Source of the DNA: Desulfobacteraceae bacterium
GTDB lineage: Bacteria > Desulfobacterota > Desulfobacteria > Desulfobacterales > SURF-7
Direction: 5' to 3'
DNA length: 50,372 nucleotides
Assembly: GCA_003599865.1 (NCBI GenBank)
Contig: QZKS01000012.1
Coordinates: 69,875 to 120,246 of the forward strand
Shown here piece after piece: positions 43,401-50,372 of the stretch (position 1 is its first letter; each line of letters starts with the position of its first letter). A model generated the notes under the pieces. That model was not told the DNA's origin. It worked only from the letters and a program-made list of their open reading frames with translations, and did no database searches. The translations under genes and the position numbers were made by a program.

Positions 43401-44357
43401 GCCGACCGCACTACCGTAGCTGACTTCGAGAGCTCTCTGGTCGGTGGACGACAGGGTCATATAGCCGGCATTGTCCACGCTGGCGACGACACCGTGCTGA
43501 GAGGTTTTCTGGTTGATGGCCTTGACCAGAGCGCCGTCAGAGTCATTGGCCACGACATTCAACTGTCCGATACTGACGCCGTTGATGGCAAAATCCGAAT
43601 CCGTTGTGCCGGCGGCAATGTTGAGAGCAGTCTTGCTTTCCACCTTGGCCGATGCGGAAATACCGAGGACATCGCTCAATTTATTAATGGAGTCGGCCAC
43701 CGCGCCCAGGCTGTTTTCCCGGGAGTTGTTGTACTGAATGTTGGTGGACTCCACCACAAAGCTTTTGTTTTGCAGGTTGCTGTAAATAGCCAGCTCTACC
43801 GAACCGGGCTGGTCGCCGGTCACCGTCATTTTACCGGTGGTGACATGACCGATTTTGGTGGACTGGGCAGAGGCAACGGAAATATTGACTGTCTCTCCGG
43901 AATAGGCGCCCACCTGAAATTTCTTGTTGGTAAAATTACCGTTCAACAGTTTCTGGTTGTTAAAAGCCGTCGTCTTGGCAATAATATCAAGTTCTTCCAT
44001 GAGTTTGGTGATATCCGCCTGGATGGCTTTCCGTGAATCGGTCGTCTGACCGTCCTGGGCTGCCTGGATGGCCTTGGTTTTAATCGTGTTAACAATATTA
44101 ATTGATTCTTCCAGGGCTGCATCAGCGGTCTGCACAATGTTAATTCCGTCATTGGCGTTCCGGATGGCCTGGCCCAGACTCATTGCCTGGGATTTAAGGG
44201 AATCAGCGATAGCCATGCCCGAAGCATCATCGGCTGCTTTGTTGATGCGCAGACCGGAAGACAGTTTCTCCAGTGAAGATGACAGCAAGCCATCATTCTT
44301 AACCATGTTTTTGTGGGCGTTTAACGCTGATACGTTGGTATTGATTCGTAATGCCAT
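40473..44357 (-). CDS. fliC: Giant flagellin with repetitive middle domain
   Basis: A 1,294-residue protein, against about 270-500 for usual flagellins. The first about 170 residues are standard D0/D1 (MALRINTNVSALNAHKN, LSSGLRINKAADDASGMAIA, AIRNANDGINIVQTADAALE). The last about 110 are standard C-terminal D1/D0 (LDKVRSDLGSVQNQLNSTI, ESSIREVDFADE, VLMQASTFALAQANASSQM). Between lies about 1,000 residues rich in Gly, Ser, Thr, Ala, Leu and Val, with short strands such as GSTLAVGTVLASG and DLDLAAGSTIGSGSVL, suggesting a beta-solenoid surface domain. Two stretches are tandem repeats. GGAGGT lies seven bases before the ATG. It is exported by the flagellar type III system with FliS; the Ser/Thr-rich insert is a likely glycan target of the adjacent operon. 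Confidence 0.95.
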   Translation of the reverse strand: MALRINTNVSALNAHKNMVKNDGLLSSSLEKLSSGLRINKAADDASGMAIADSLKSQAMSLGQAIRNANDGINIVQTADAALEESINIVNTIKTKAIQAAQDGQTTDSRKAIQADITKLMEELDIIAKTTAFNNQKLLNGNFTNKKFQVGAYSGETVNISVASAQSTKIGHVTTGKMTVTGDQPGSVELAIYSNLQNKSFVVESTNIQYNNSRENSLGAVADSINKLSDVLGISASAKVESKTALNIAAGTTDSDFAINGVSIGQLNVVANDSDGALVKAINQKTSQHGVVASVDNAGYMTLSSTDQRALEVSYGSAVGSGLGTDAIMRGTDMSTLGYITLNQEGSAEIQVLDVGDGGVVAISSDLETSGDTTTTIDSTLGAGSTLAQNSILGAGWTADQNITGGQLSSAVTTTEASTLTSGSALGQNSVLGAGTLIGGNSAFGGNGRVEEVANTTGASSIITGSTLQAGTVLNLSSTEQLQSDMTIAASNTATSASTLVSGSTLAVGTVLASGQALTSGLSGVALTIGATGVAAGASVLGSGATLALGTVLASGQALTSGLSGVALTIGTTGVAEGLSVLGSGATLALGTVLASGQGFTSGLSGVALTIAATGVAEGISVVGSGATLAIGTVLAAGATLTSGLAQTVQIDTTTTSLSTSGATGSVLAVGTTLVAGHTTQYDTTISDTAATTSTSTVAANSTLANGTTIGSGTVFTQDINTTNGVLTAGTAAEGTVTLSGAQTLAAATTLQGGSRFINGTVLAAGSSVDTAITLTSAITTTAAYVLEAGTVIGRDSEFTAGSSIGGSATLLTAETLAVDSAYTLASGHSFGSGSIINTAATAGGSGYLGVDATLIANGTLSAGAVTLVSGHSFGSGTIIGTATTAGGSGYLGVDATLIANATISADGAATLVTGHSFGSGTIIGTATTAGGSGYLGVDATLIAAATIGEDTLVTGHSFGAGTFLESGTTVGTAITLQNSAILGGDMTLSAGSTIADGSVMQTGSILSNDATLASGMTLVNAMTLNSDMDLASGSVIQNNVGTLIAAGSTIGGEATLASALTLTGDLDLAAGSTIGSGSVLVNGSTLGGAITLANAETVSGDGGMNLAEGSSLAAGSVIARGTYLTNNIVAADGMTYTTGTVLTDEITTAGVNNIAVEMSLQEGSVLAAGSVLGANENSGSVTTDVTDTELNRLSNISVLTQEDAQKTIAIADAALKDLDKVRSDLGSVQNQLNSTIANVTTTAVNVRAAESSIREVDFADEASTFTKMQVLMQASTFALAQANASSQMVLSLLQ
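41483..41900 (-). repeat. Flagellin repeat set A (129-132 base units)
   Basis: Tandem imperfect units within fliC. The shared segment CCCAGATATCCGGAACCGCC recurs at about 41551, 41683 and 41812, so spacing is 132 and 129 bases. Each unit encodes HSFGSGTIIGTATTAGGSGY then LGVDATLIAN and a variable link. Differences between units lie mainly in the link. Confidence 0.85.
42428..42870 (-). repeat. Flagellin repeat set B (exact 123-base units)
   Basis: The segment GACCGCTGGT recurs at 42428, 42551, 42674 and 42797, exactly 123 bases apart each time, so each unit is 41 codons. Units encode SGLSGVALTIG, VLGSGATLALGTVLASGQ with few changes; the outer ones are more diverged. The exact period suggests in-frame duplication by unequal crossover or slippage. 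Confidence 0.9.
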
Positions 44358-44465
44358 GATCTAACCTCCATGTGTGGGTGACGGGGATTCCTTTCCCCAT
44401 TTTTGTGAAATTCGTAAATGAAAGGATAACTACTTTTGTTTTAATATAAAATGTTAATTGATTTC

Positions 44466-44478
44466 GATCACCTCCTTA
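44466..44478 (-). promoter_or_regulatory. Extended Shine-Dalgarno-like box in the fliC leader
   Basis: On the minus strand TAAGGAGGTGATC, a perfect 13-base complement of the 16S rRNA 3' end. It lies 109 bases before the fliC start and about 40 after the predicted transcript start, with no suitable start codon next to it. The true fliC site is ACCTCC on the plus strand at 44364-44369. Possible roles are ribosome standby or transcript stabilisation. Confidence 0.6.
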
Positions 44479-44526
44479 TAAATTTTGATACAGGATTTTC
44501 GAACGGAATTTTTAGCTACAGAAGAT

Positions 44527-44553
44527 ATATCGACAAATGAAAAAAATTCTTGA
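44527..44553 (-). promoter_or_regulatory. Sigma-28-like promoter of fliC
   Basis: On the minus strand TCAAGAAT (44546-44553), an 11-base T-rich spacer, and GTCGATAT (44527-44534). The spacing equals the FliA consensus TAAAGTTT-N11-GCCGATAA, and the -10 box matches in six of eight positions. The predicted start near 44520 gives a leader of about 160 bases. Confidence 0.75.
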
Positions 44554-44584
44554 GGGTTTTTCAGAATAAATCATAAGGAAAAAA

Positions 44585-45829
44585 TCAGTAAGAGGCGCGG
44601 TATTGAAAGAGGTCGATGATGCGCTGGGCCCGGTGGCAATAGGTGTGCTCGGCAAGCACCCGCTGCCTGCCGCGGGCTGCAATTTCCAGCCGCAGGTCCG
44701 GAAGGCCCCGGTAATAATCCGTCAACTGTTTCAATTCATTCAGGTTGCGATAGCAGGCCACGTCCCGGCCCACGTCAAACAGTTCATCCAGGGCGGTTCG
44801 ATAATCCGTCAGCAGGAACGCCCCGCAGGCGGCCACATCAAATACCCGCTGATTCACGGCTGCGGACAGCTGGCTGCCGGTGACATTCAGATTGATCCGG
44901 GCCGAGTTATATACCAGGGGCGCCATCCGATGATAATCGACCGGGCCTTTCAGATGCAAGCCGGGTTTGCTCAGCCGGTTCCAGCCGGGACCGCCGTAGA
45001 CATGCACCCGCAGGTCATCCGGCAGCAGGCGGATGGCATCCATGCGGTCACGGGCACCGATTTCATCATATAAGGAAAGAAGAAAAGAGGTGTAATCATC
45101 CTGCCTGGAAAAATCGTCCAGGGCCTTTCGGGTTTCATCCGGGAAACCATCCCGAAAGGCATGAATGATTTCCGTCACGGTAACGCCCGGGTGCCGGCGG
45201 ACCGCGTCCACGATATTCCGGGCAAAACCCACGAGCCATTCGTGCCAGCCGTTCTGAATCCGCTCCAGATCATAATCCGCTGTCGTGCTGACCGACCCGA
45301 TAAAACTGACATCCGCCTCAAATTCCGGTTCCGGGGCAAGCGGCCGGAATACCTTGGGATTGGTGGCCAGGGGCAGATAAAAGGCTTCCTTTTTGTGCTG
45401 TCTTCGGAATTCGGCAAGATGGTTCCGGTCCCAGATAAAAACCGTATACCGGGGGGAATGCAGGGTCAGCATGGAACTGATAAAACCGGTCAGGAGCGGA
45501 TTGTCAAAAAACAGGGAAATATAATTAATTTCCATTTCCTCAAAAAAATGGCGTTCCGGATCATTGGGGGGCAGGGAAATAAACACGCTGTTGCCGTACC
45601 CGACGGCAAAATCCGGCTCGAAATGTTTTAATTCTTTACGGATATTTTCAAAATAGGCGATTTTTTCCTCATCCGATGCCATGGTTTCCAGAAGACGGAA
45701 ATCAATCAGGAACACCGGATGGCCAAGCTCTTCAAACGCTGCCGCAAAATCCAGCATGATGTTGGGGGCGGCAATACCCTTTTCCACCACCACCACTACC
45801 CGGTATGTTGATTTTCGACAATTCGGCAT
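44585..45829 (-). CDS. CgeB-like glycosyltransferase
   Basis: A 414-residue cytosolic protein. The N-terminal half resembles DUF3880 (VVVVVEKGIAAPNIMLDFAA, LFFDNPLLTG, YTVFIWDRNHLAEFR, YLPLATNPKVFRPL, VSFIGSVS). The C-terminal half is a GT-B-like Glyco_trans_1_2 domain (HVYGGPGWNRL, LHLKGPVDYHRMAPLVYNSA, INLNVTGSQLSAAVNQRVFDVAA, GAFLLTDYRTALDELF). CgeB-type enzymes are often near flagellin genes and transfer sugars onto surface proteins or sugars. It is the last gene of a four-gene operon next to fliC, so flagellin modification is likely. Donor sugar and acceptor are unknown. The gap to the methyltransferase gene is five bases. Confidence 0.85.
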   Translation of the reverse strand: MPNCRKSTYRVVVVVEKGIAAPNIMLDFAAAFEELGHPVFLIDFRLLETMASDEEKIAYFENIRKELKHFEPDFAVGYGNSVFISLPPNDPERHFFEEMEINYISLFFDNPLLTGFISSMLTLHSPRYTVFIWDRNHLAEFRRQHKKEAFYLPLATNPKVFRPLAPEPEFEADVSFIGSVSTTADYDLERIQNGWHEWLVGFARNIVDAVRRHPGVTVTEIIHAFRDGFPDETRKALDDFSRQDDYTSFLLSLYDEIGARDRMDAIRLLPDDLRVHVYGGPGWNRLSKPGLHLKGPVDYHRMAPLVYNSARINLNVTGSQLSAAVNQRVFDVAACGAFLLTDYRTALDELFDVGRDVACYRNLNELKQLTDYYRGLPDLRLEIAARGRQRVLAEHTYCHRAQRIIDLFQYRASY

Positions 45830-45834
45830 GGTTT

Positions 45835-46620
45835 TCAGGCTCCCGGTTTCCGGAACAGCAAATGATATTGAGCAGTCAGCAGATCGGCAGTTGCATCCGG
45901 CGTAAAGGAGAACAGTCCAAAACAGCCGTGCAGATCTGCGGAACAGTCCTCCCCATTGAGGTGTTTCCGGTAAACATGATCATAAAATTCCAGGATACGG
46001 GGTTCAATGATTTGCTCCGGATTCAAATCCTTATGCCATGCAGCATCCCGTATGGACTTGGAAAATCGAACCAGCTCATAGCCCGCATTGGTAAACATCT
46101 CCACTGCCGTGTCTGCGGTAAAAAAACGAAGATGGGTTCGATCCAGCAGACCCAGTTCCGTGTAGTCGAAACGCCCTGCCAGGAGCCTCAGGATGACAAA
46201 CAGATTCCGGAGGTTCGGGATGCTGGCCAGAACATAACCGCCTTTTTGAAGATAGGCCTGGTGCTTGCCGACAACAGCCCATGGATCATAGAGATGCTCC
46301 AGAACATCGGCATACACAATGAGATCAAAATAGCTGTCATATGCCGGGGGCAGTTCGATCCGGCAGGCATCGCCGGTAAACACCCTGTCCAGAAAACGGG
46401 CTGCCTTCTCCGAGGCTACCTGCGAATATTCAATGCCGACCACCTCCTCGTAACCGAGCTGGTTTTTCAGATAATATCCCAGAGCGCCGCCTGAACAGCC
46501 CACGTCCAGGGCTCGTTTCAGCCCATTCGGCGCCATGGCGGCCACTCCCGGTACCGTGAAATCATATTCCTTTTCCTGGGGAACCGGAGAATTTTTCTCT
46601 GTTGGAACAATAGGGTTCAT
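45835..46620 (-). CDS. Class I SAM-dependent methyltransferase
   Basis: A 261-residue protein. Motif I is ALDVGCSGGALGYYLKNQ near residue 37; then VVGIEYSQVASEKA, FDLIVYADVLEHLYDP near residue 105 and GGYVLASIPNLRN. The HLYDPW context is typical of Methyltransf_11/23-type enzymes in polysaccharide and glycoprotein clusters. The start overlaps the stop of the TPR-glycosyltransferase gene as ATGA. It may methylate a flagellar glycan; the substrate is not visible from sequence. Confidence 0.88.
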   Translation of the reverse strand: MNPIVPTEKNSPVPQEKEYDFTVPGVAAMAPNGLKRALDVGCSGGALGYYLKNQLGYEEVVGIEYSQVASEKAARFLDRVFTGDACRIELPPAYDSYFDLIVYADVLEHLYDPWAVVGKHQAYLQKGGYVLASIPNLRNLFVILRLLAGRFDYTELGLLDRTHLRFFTADTAVEMFTNAGYELVRFSKSIRDAAWHKDLNPEQIIEPRILEFYDHVYRKHLNGEDCSADLHGCFGLFSFTPDATADLLTAQYHLLFRKPGA

Positions 46621-48347
46621 GACAAAACATCCTCTTTCAGTTGATGTTGAACCCAGCGGAAAACCGTCTCCCAGTCACCGGGTCTGTGCTGCCGGAAAAT
46701 CCTCATGGATGGATACCAGGCCGATGTTTCGCCGGTGGTCCCCCACACCCAGTAAGGCTGATGATAGCGCAGGGTCCAGACAGGTTTTCCCAAAGCGCCG
46801 GCCAGATGCACCAGCGCCGTATCCACGGAAATGACCAGGTCCAGATTCATGATAACGGCGGCCGTGTCGGAAAAATCATGGAGTTCCGGTCCGAGATCCA
46901 CAATACCGGCGAAGCCGGGTGTTTCCCGCAGCCTGTCCGCGGCCGGACCTTTCTGCAGGCTGTACAGGTTCACGGACGGCAGGGATAACAGGGAAACAAA
47001 ATGACCCGGGTCACAGGAACGCATGGAATTTTCCGGATGAGCCGGATTACCGGACCAAACCACGCCGATGTTGAACCCGTTTTCGGAAATCCGGCTGTGC
47101 CATTTCCCTGTTTTTTCAGCCGGGGCATGCAGATAGGGAACTGCCATGGGAATCGTCTCCACGGTGGTCTGAAAGATCCCGGGAAGGCTCAGCAGGTGTA
47201 CACCGGCATCGGCCCTTTGGGCGTTTTCCGGAGCAGGTGCCGCCATCTCATCCATGGCGGACAGGGATTTCAACAGGGGGTGCAGGACCGGAGGTGCTTC
47301 CAGGATAACCCGCCCGCAGCGATTTTTAACCAGGGAAAGATAGCGGACAAACTGAATCGTGTCGCCAAAGCCTTGCTCCGCCTGCACCAGAATGCATTTG
47401 CCGGGCAGCGGGCTTCCGTCCCAGGACGGCAGATCCGGATAAACCGGATTGGCCGAAAGCCAGTCCGAACGCCTCTGCCGCCATTCATATTCCGGCCAGG
47501 CTTCCCGGAACCGGCCGGTCAGCAGCAGAAGAAGCGAACGGTTCACACGGGCTTCCGCATATCCCGGATCACCATGGACAGCATCCGCATACCGCTGGAT
47601 GGCATCATCATATTGGCCGAGTTCCTGCAAGGCCAGGGCCCAGTTATAAAAAATCCGGGAAGATGAACCACGGGCCGTCCGGATGGCCCGGCGGTATTCT
47701 TCGATGGCGTTTTCCGAATCCCCCTGAAGCTGGTACATGCGGCCCAGATTATACCGGGCCTCGGAAAAATCAGGGCTCAGATTCACCGCACGGATATAGC
47801 AATGACCGGCTTCCCGGATTTTACCCATTTCCTGAAGGGTCAGCCCCAGATTGTTGAGCGCAATGACGTTTTCGGGCTCGAGCCGGACCGCCGCCCGGTA
47901 ATGCTCAATAGCTGACCCGTTGTTTCCCTGCCGGTGGAGGATGCACGCCAGATTGAAGCGGATTTCCGCCACATCCGGGCGCAGACGAGCCAGATTGACG
48001 TAGGCGTCTCTGAAGTCCGGACGGTTTTCGATAGCCTTTACATAGCTGCGGATGGATGAAACCGTATCGCCCAATGCTTCCTGAACCGCGCCCAGGCTGT
48101 TATGGAATTCCGGTGAACCGGGGTTGACGGCAATGGCCCTTTGGATCAGCCGGACCGCATCTTCAAAACGCCCGGACTGGTAGGCGATGAGTCCTTTCAG
48201 GTGCCATGCATCGGCATGATCCGGCTCCTCCTCCAAAATGGCCGAATAACTCCGGTCCGCTTCGGAAAGCTTCCCATCCTGATGGCATTTCACAGCCGCT
48301 TTCAGCATGGCGCCGGTTTCCATTGAATCAGCCGCAGGGTTGCTCAT
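46617..48347 (-). CDS. TPR plus GT9-like glycosyltransferase
   Basis: 576 residues from the ATG at 48347, which overlaps the end of the upstream gene by 20 bases; the longer frame to 48395 is unsupported. About the first 270 residues are canonical TPR units (EEPDHADAWHLKGLIAYQSG, PEFHNSLGAVQEALGDT, ARYNLGRMYQLQGDSENAIE, IFYNWALALQELGQYDDAIQ). A GT-B domain follows, ADP-heptosyltransferase-like (LVQAEQGFGDTIQFVRYLS, NIGVVWSGNPAHPENSMR, LVISVDTALVHLAGALGKPVW). This fusion type is common in bacterial surface and protein glycosylation loci. Flagellin is the likely target from context. Cytosolic. Confidence 0.87.
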   Translation of the reverse strand: MSNPAADSMETGAMLKAAVKCHQDGKLSEADRSYSAILEEEPDHADAWHLKGLIAYQSGRFEDAVRLIQRAIAVNPGSPEFHNSLGAVQEALGDTVSSIRSYVKAIENRPDFRDAYVNLARLRPDVAEIRFNLACILHRQGNNGSAIEHYRAAVRLEPENVIALNNLGLTLQEMGKIREAGHCYIRAVNLSPDFSEARYNLGRMYQLQGDSENAIEEYRRAIRTARGSSSRIFYNWALALQELGQYDDAIQRYADAVHGDPGYAEARVNRSLLLLLTGRFREAWPEYEWRQRRSDWLSANPVYPDLPSWDGSPLPGKCILVQAEQGFGDTIQFVRYLSLVKNRCGRVILEAPPVLHPLLKSLSAMDEMAAPAPENAQRADAGVHLLSLPGIFQTTVETIPMAVPYLHAPAEKTGKWHSRISENGFNIGVVWSGNPAHPENSMRSCDPGHFVSLLSLPSVNLYSLQKGPAADRLRETPGFAGIVDLGPELHDFSDTAAVIMNLDLVISVDTALVHLAGALGKPVWTLRYHQPYWVWGTTGETSAWYPSMRIFRQHRPGDWETVFRWVQHQLKEDVLS

Positions 48348-50372
48348 GTTCCCGTTCTTTCTGCGGACCGATCTCGGAACATCCGCCGACCGCAATTCCG
48401 GATTTTACCTTGAATTGTTGATACGCTTCCAGAGCAGCCGGAAGCTGATCTGCCGCCTTGTAGCAATCCCCGATTTTTTTCAGGATCAGGACATGCTCCG
48501 GCAGTGCCAGGATGCAGCGCTCGTAGGCAGCGACGGCATCCAGCGGCTGCCCGGCCGCTGACAGGTTATCACCGATGTTCTCCCAGTACCGGGCGTAATT
48601 CCGGTCCAATGCCACGGCTCTGTCCAGACCGGCAATACCCCTGGTAAAATCCTTTGCGGCAAAATGGACATCGGCCAGGAGCAGATGAAGCTCCGGATCA
48701 TCCGCTGAAAAATCAAGTGCCCTCTCATAACTCTCAGCCGCTTCTTCCGGATGGTTTTTCCGGACATGCAAAAGGCCGTTCAGGCAGCACAACCGTTTTT
48801 TGACATCGTCGGTCAGCAGGGCGGCAAAAGATTTGTTCTGCTGCAGGGCATCATACCAGAAGCGGATCTCGCGGTCGGCAGGAAGCGGATTTCCATCACC
48901 GGTTTTCGCTTCCATACGCTTCATCTCCTCTTCAAAAAGGGTTTTCAGCGAAGTCCGGATGGTGTCGCTGGATTCACAGTATTGCAGCCCTCTCAGCAGG
49001 ATGGCGCCGATATCATAACCTTCGGATCGGAGGCGCTCCGCATACCGGATATAGGTGTCTCCCATTTTTTTCCGGAAGGTTGTAATTTGTTCATGGCAGG
49101 AGGAGTCTTTTTGACATGCTTCCCGGAAATGGAATTCCGCCTTGTCAAATTCGGTCTGGCAGGCAGCGATCATCCCCAGAAGCAGAGAAATCTCAGCCTG
49201 TCCGCCGGAAGCGCCGTCAAGGGGCTTCAACACGGATTGGGCCAGCACAATATCGTCTGATTCCATATACAGCCTTGCCAGTTTAATGCGGGAGGCGGTG
49301 CTGTCGCCCTGTTTTTCCATTTCCCCGCGTATCTTGGCTTCCTGTGAAAAATGAGAGAGCGCCTTTGAAAGGTGCTGATGGAAAAAGTCCAGAACATTTT
49401 TTCTGACCCCGTTGATCTCATCAAGCCGCTCCATGCTTTTCAGCAGCCACTCGATATATCTGTCCGGTTTTCCCTCCAGCATTTTAATGACATGCAGATG
49501 ACGCTCGCTCCGACGGACACCTTCCAGGGTGATTTCATCCAGGTACTCCCATATCTGATTGGCTGCATCCGCTTCGTCATGAAGGTTGTTGAGTTCCGCA
49601 ATCATCTGCTGAAGATTTTTGGGCAGGGTCTTCAGGGAAGTATACATGCCGCCGCGCTGCTGAAGCCTTACAAGCTCCCGGGTAATGGTAATCGATCGGG
49701 CATCGGCTTTTTTGATCAGCTTCCGGAGATGATTGACTTTGGAAAGCATGGTTCGCAAACTGAAAGCCGGCTCCCTTCCCAAATTCCGATCAACAGAGGC
49801 GGTTCGGGCAGTGATGGCGGCAATGTCCTGATCCGCGGTGCAAAATTGATCAAGGGCTTTTTGCAGCGTGAAAATTTCCGTGCCGTCAATATGGGCGCCT
49901 CCTTCGGTAGCATTGATATAATGCCCCGGCGTTCCGGCGATAAATTGTTCAAAATAGGCTTTCATGCTGAAAAAGCCGCGGTTGGTCGGCACTTTATTTC
50001 CCAGAATGCCGTCCACCCAGATGACATCGCTGGACTGGAGAAAGGTGTCAATGGCGGTCTGGTTGGTCAGGACCGTTTCATCGGCATGGTCTTTGTCGTC
50101 CGAAAAAGCCAGATCCTGCCCCATAAAGATAATCGGCGAGCAGCCCATGACCACGGCCGCCTGCAAGCTTAAATGGGCCACGGTTTTAGCCCCCGGCATG
50201 GAAACGGAACCGCCCAGGAGTATGTTGAGGCGGTTTTCCAGAGGCCGGCCTGTAAAGGTCCAGTACACCTGGGACGCAGGAAAGGTTTTGGGCACCCGGG
50301 GGGTCACCCAGGAGGAACAGATCAGCCCGATATGGTCCGTATGGTTCAGCATCGGAATGGCACCGGCAATCT
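48328..50372 (-). CDS. Maf/DUF115 flagellin glycosyltransferase with TPR tail (5' partial)
   Basis: The frame is open through the right edge, so the start is outside the window; the ATG at 50352 is internal. The visible N-part is the end of the DUF115/MptE-like Maf domain (GGSVSMPGAKTVAHLSLQAA then VVMGCSPIIFMGQDLAFSDD). A long helical region follows (about residues 200-400). The last about 250 residues are TPR units (AEISLLLGMIAACQTEFDKA, LHLLLADVHFAAKDFTRG, LKKIGDCYKAADQLPAALEA). Maf proteins load nonulosonic acids such as pseudaminic acid onto flagellin. It heads the four-gene glycosylation operon upstream of fliC. No sugar-synthesis genes are inside the window. Confidence 0.87.
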   Translation of the reverse strand, partial: IAGAIPMLNHTDHIGLICSSWVTPRVPKTFPASQVYWTFTGRPLENRLNILLGGSVSMPGAKTVAHLSLQAAVVMGCSPIIFMGQDLAFSDDKDHADETVLTNQTAIDTFLQSSDVIWVDGILGNKVPTNRGFFSMKAYFEQFIAGTPGHYINATEGGAHIDGTEIFTLQKALDQFCTADQDIAAITARTASVDRNLGREPAFSLRTMLSKVNHLRKLIKKADARSITITRELVRLQQRGGMYTSLKTLPKNLQQMIAELNNLHDEADAANQIWEYLDEITLEGVRRSERHLHVIKMLEGKPDRYIEWLLKSMERLDEINGVRKNVLDFFHQHLSKALSHFSQEAKIRGEMEKQGDSTASRIKLARLYMESDDIVLAQSVLKPLDGASGGQAEISLLLGMIAACQTEFDKAEFHFREACQKDSSCHEQITTFRKKMGDTYIRYAERLRSEGYDIGAILLRGLQYCESSDTIRTSLKTLFEEEMKRMEAKTGDGNPLPADREIRFWYDALQQNKSFAALLTDDVKKRLCCLNGLLHVRKNHPEEAAESYERALDFSADDPELHLLLADVHFAAKDFTRGIAGLDRAVALDRNYARYWENIGDNLSAAGQPLDAVAAYERCILALPEHVLILKKIGDCYKAADQLPAALEAYQQFKVKSGIAVGGCSEIGPQKEREHEQPCG

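Noticed and set aside
43140-44036. 298-codon plus-strand frame opposite fliC
   Set aside because: Gly- and Asp/His-rich shadow of the conserved flagellin N-terminus and repeats.

Overview
The window comes from a diderm bacterium of roughly mid GC. It carries type IV pilus minor-pilin genes, a flagellar filament locus with sigma-28-like promoters, and a Tol-like motor operon whose gene types match the Myxococcus Agl/Glt gliding machinery. That combination suggests a Desulfobacterota (deltaproteobacterial) relative. This is inference from gene content; no rRNA or marker gene is present, so the genus cannot be fixed.

Layout. (1) 1-3759: 3' part of a RecQ-UvrD fusion helicase. (2) 3760-10000: an AT-rich foreign block that reads as an integron gene-cassette array without an integrase (a CALIN). 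It holds five cassettes whose boundaries check internally: the RRRY part of each starting GTTRRRY box is the complement of the RYYYAAC box that closes the same cassette. A sixth cassette has its attC split by a REP/RAYT transposase element, and a less certain seventh carries an XRE regulator. Cargo is small membrane proteins, unknowns, a single-chain GmrSD-type restriction enzyme, an RDD protein and the regulator. (3) 10063-10971: a metallo-beta-lactamase-fold hydrolase. (4) 18126 down to 11094 (minus strand): a minor-pilin operon, fimT/U-like, pilW, pilV, pilX, pilY1 and a small secreted protein. (5) 34227 down to 18531 (minus strand): a 12-gene, tightly packed operon with TolQ/AglR-like, two TolR/AglQ-AglS-like, a small exported protein, an AgmX/GltJ-like TonB-type protein, an outer-membrane barrel, two large TPR proteins, a propeller-like lipoprotein, a thrombospondin type-3 repeat protein, a vWA+TSP3 lipoprotein and a PPC-repeat lipoprotein. 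It ends at an intrinsic terminator. (6) 34620-37244: a divergent Cache-PAS-PAS hybrid histidine kinase. (7) 44357 down to 37269: a giant flagellin with its own promoter and terminator, then fliD-fliS-fliT-like-flaG. (8) 50372 down to 44585: a probable flagellin-glycosylation operon (Maf/DUF115, TPR-glycosyltransferase, methyltransferase, CgeB-like glycosyltransferase).

Together, about 40 kb encodes three surface/motility machines side by side: type IV pilus tip, Glt-like trans-envelope motor with surface adhesin candidates, and flagellum with a roughly 1,000-residue repetitive flagellin insert and its glycosylation genes. The strongest candidates for a little-described system are the Glt-like operon with its built-in calcium-binding vWA lipoprotein, and the giant flagellin, whose leader carries a 13-nt perfect complement of the 16S 3' end far upstream of the start codon. 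The RAYT insertion in an attC hairpin is the most unusual mobile-element event.
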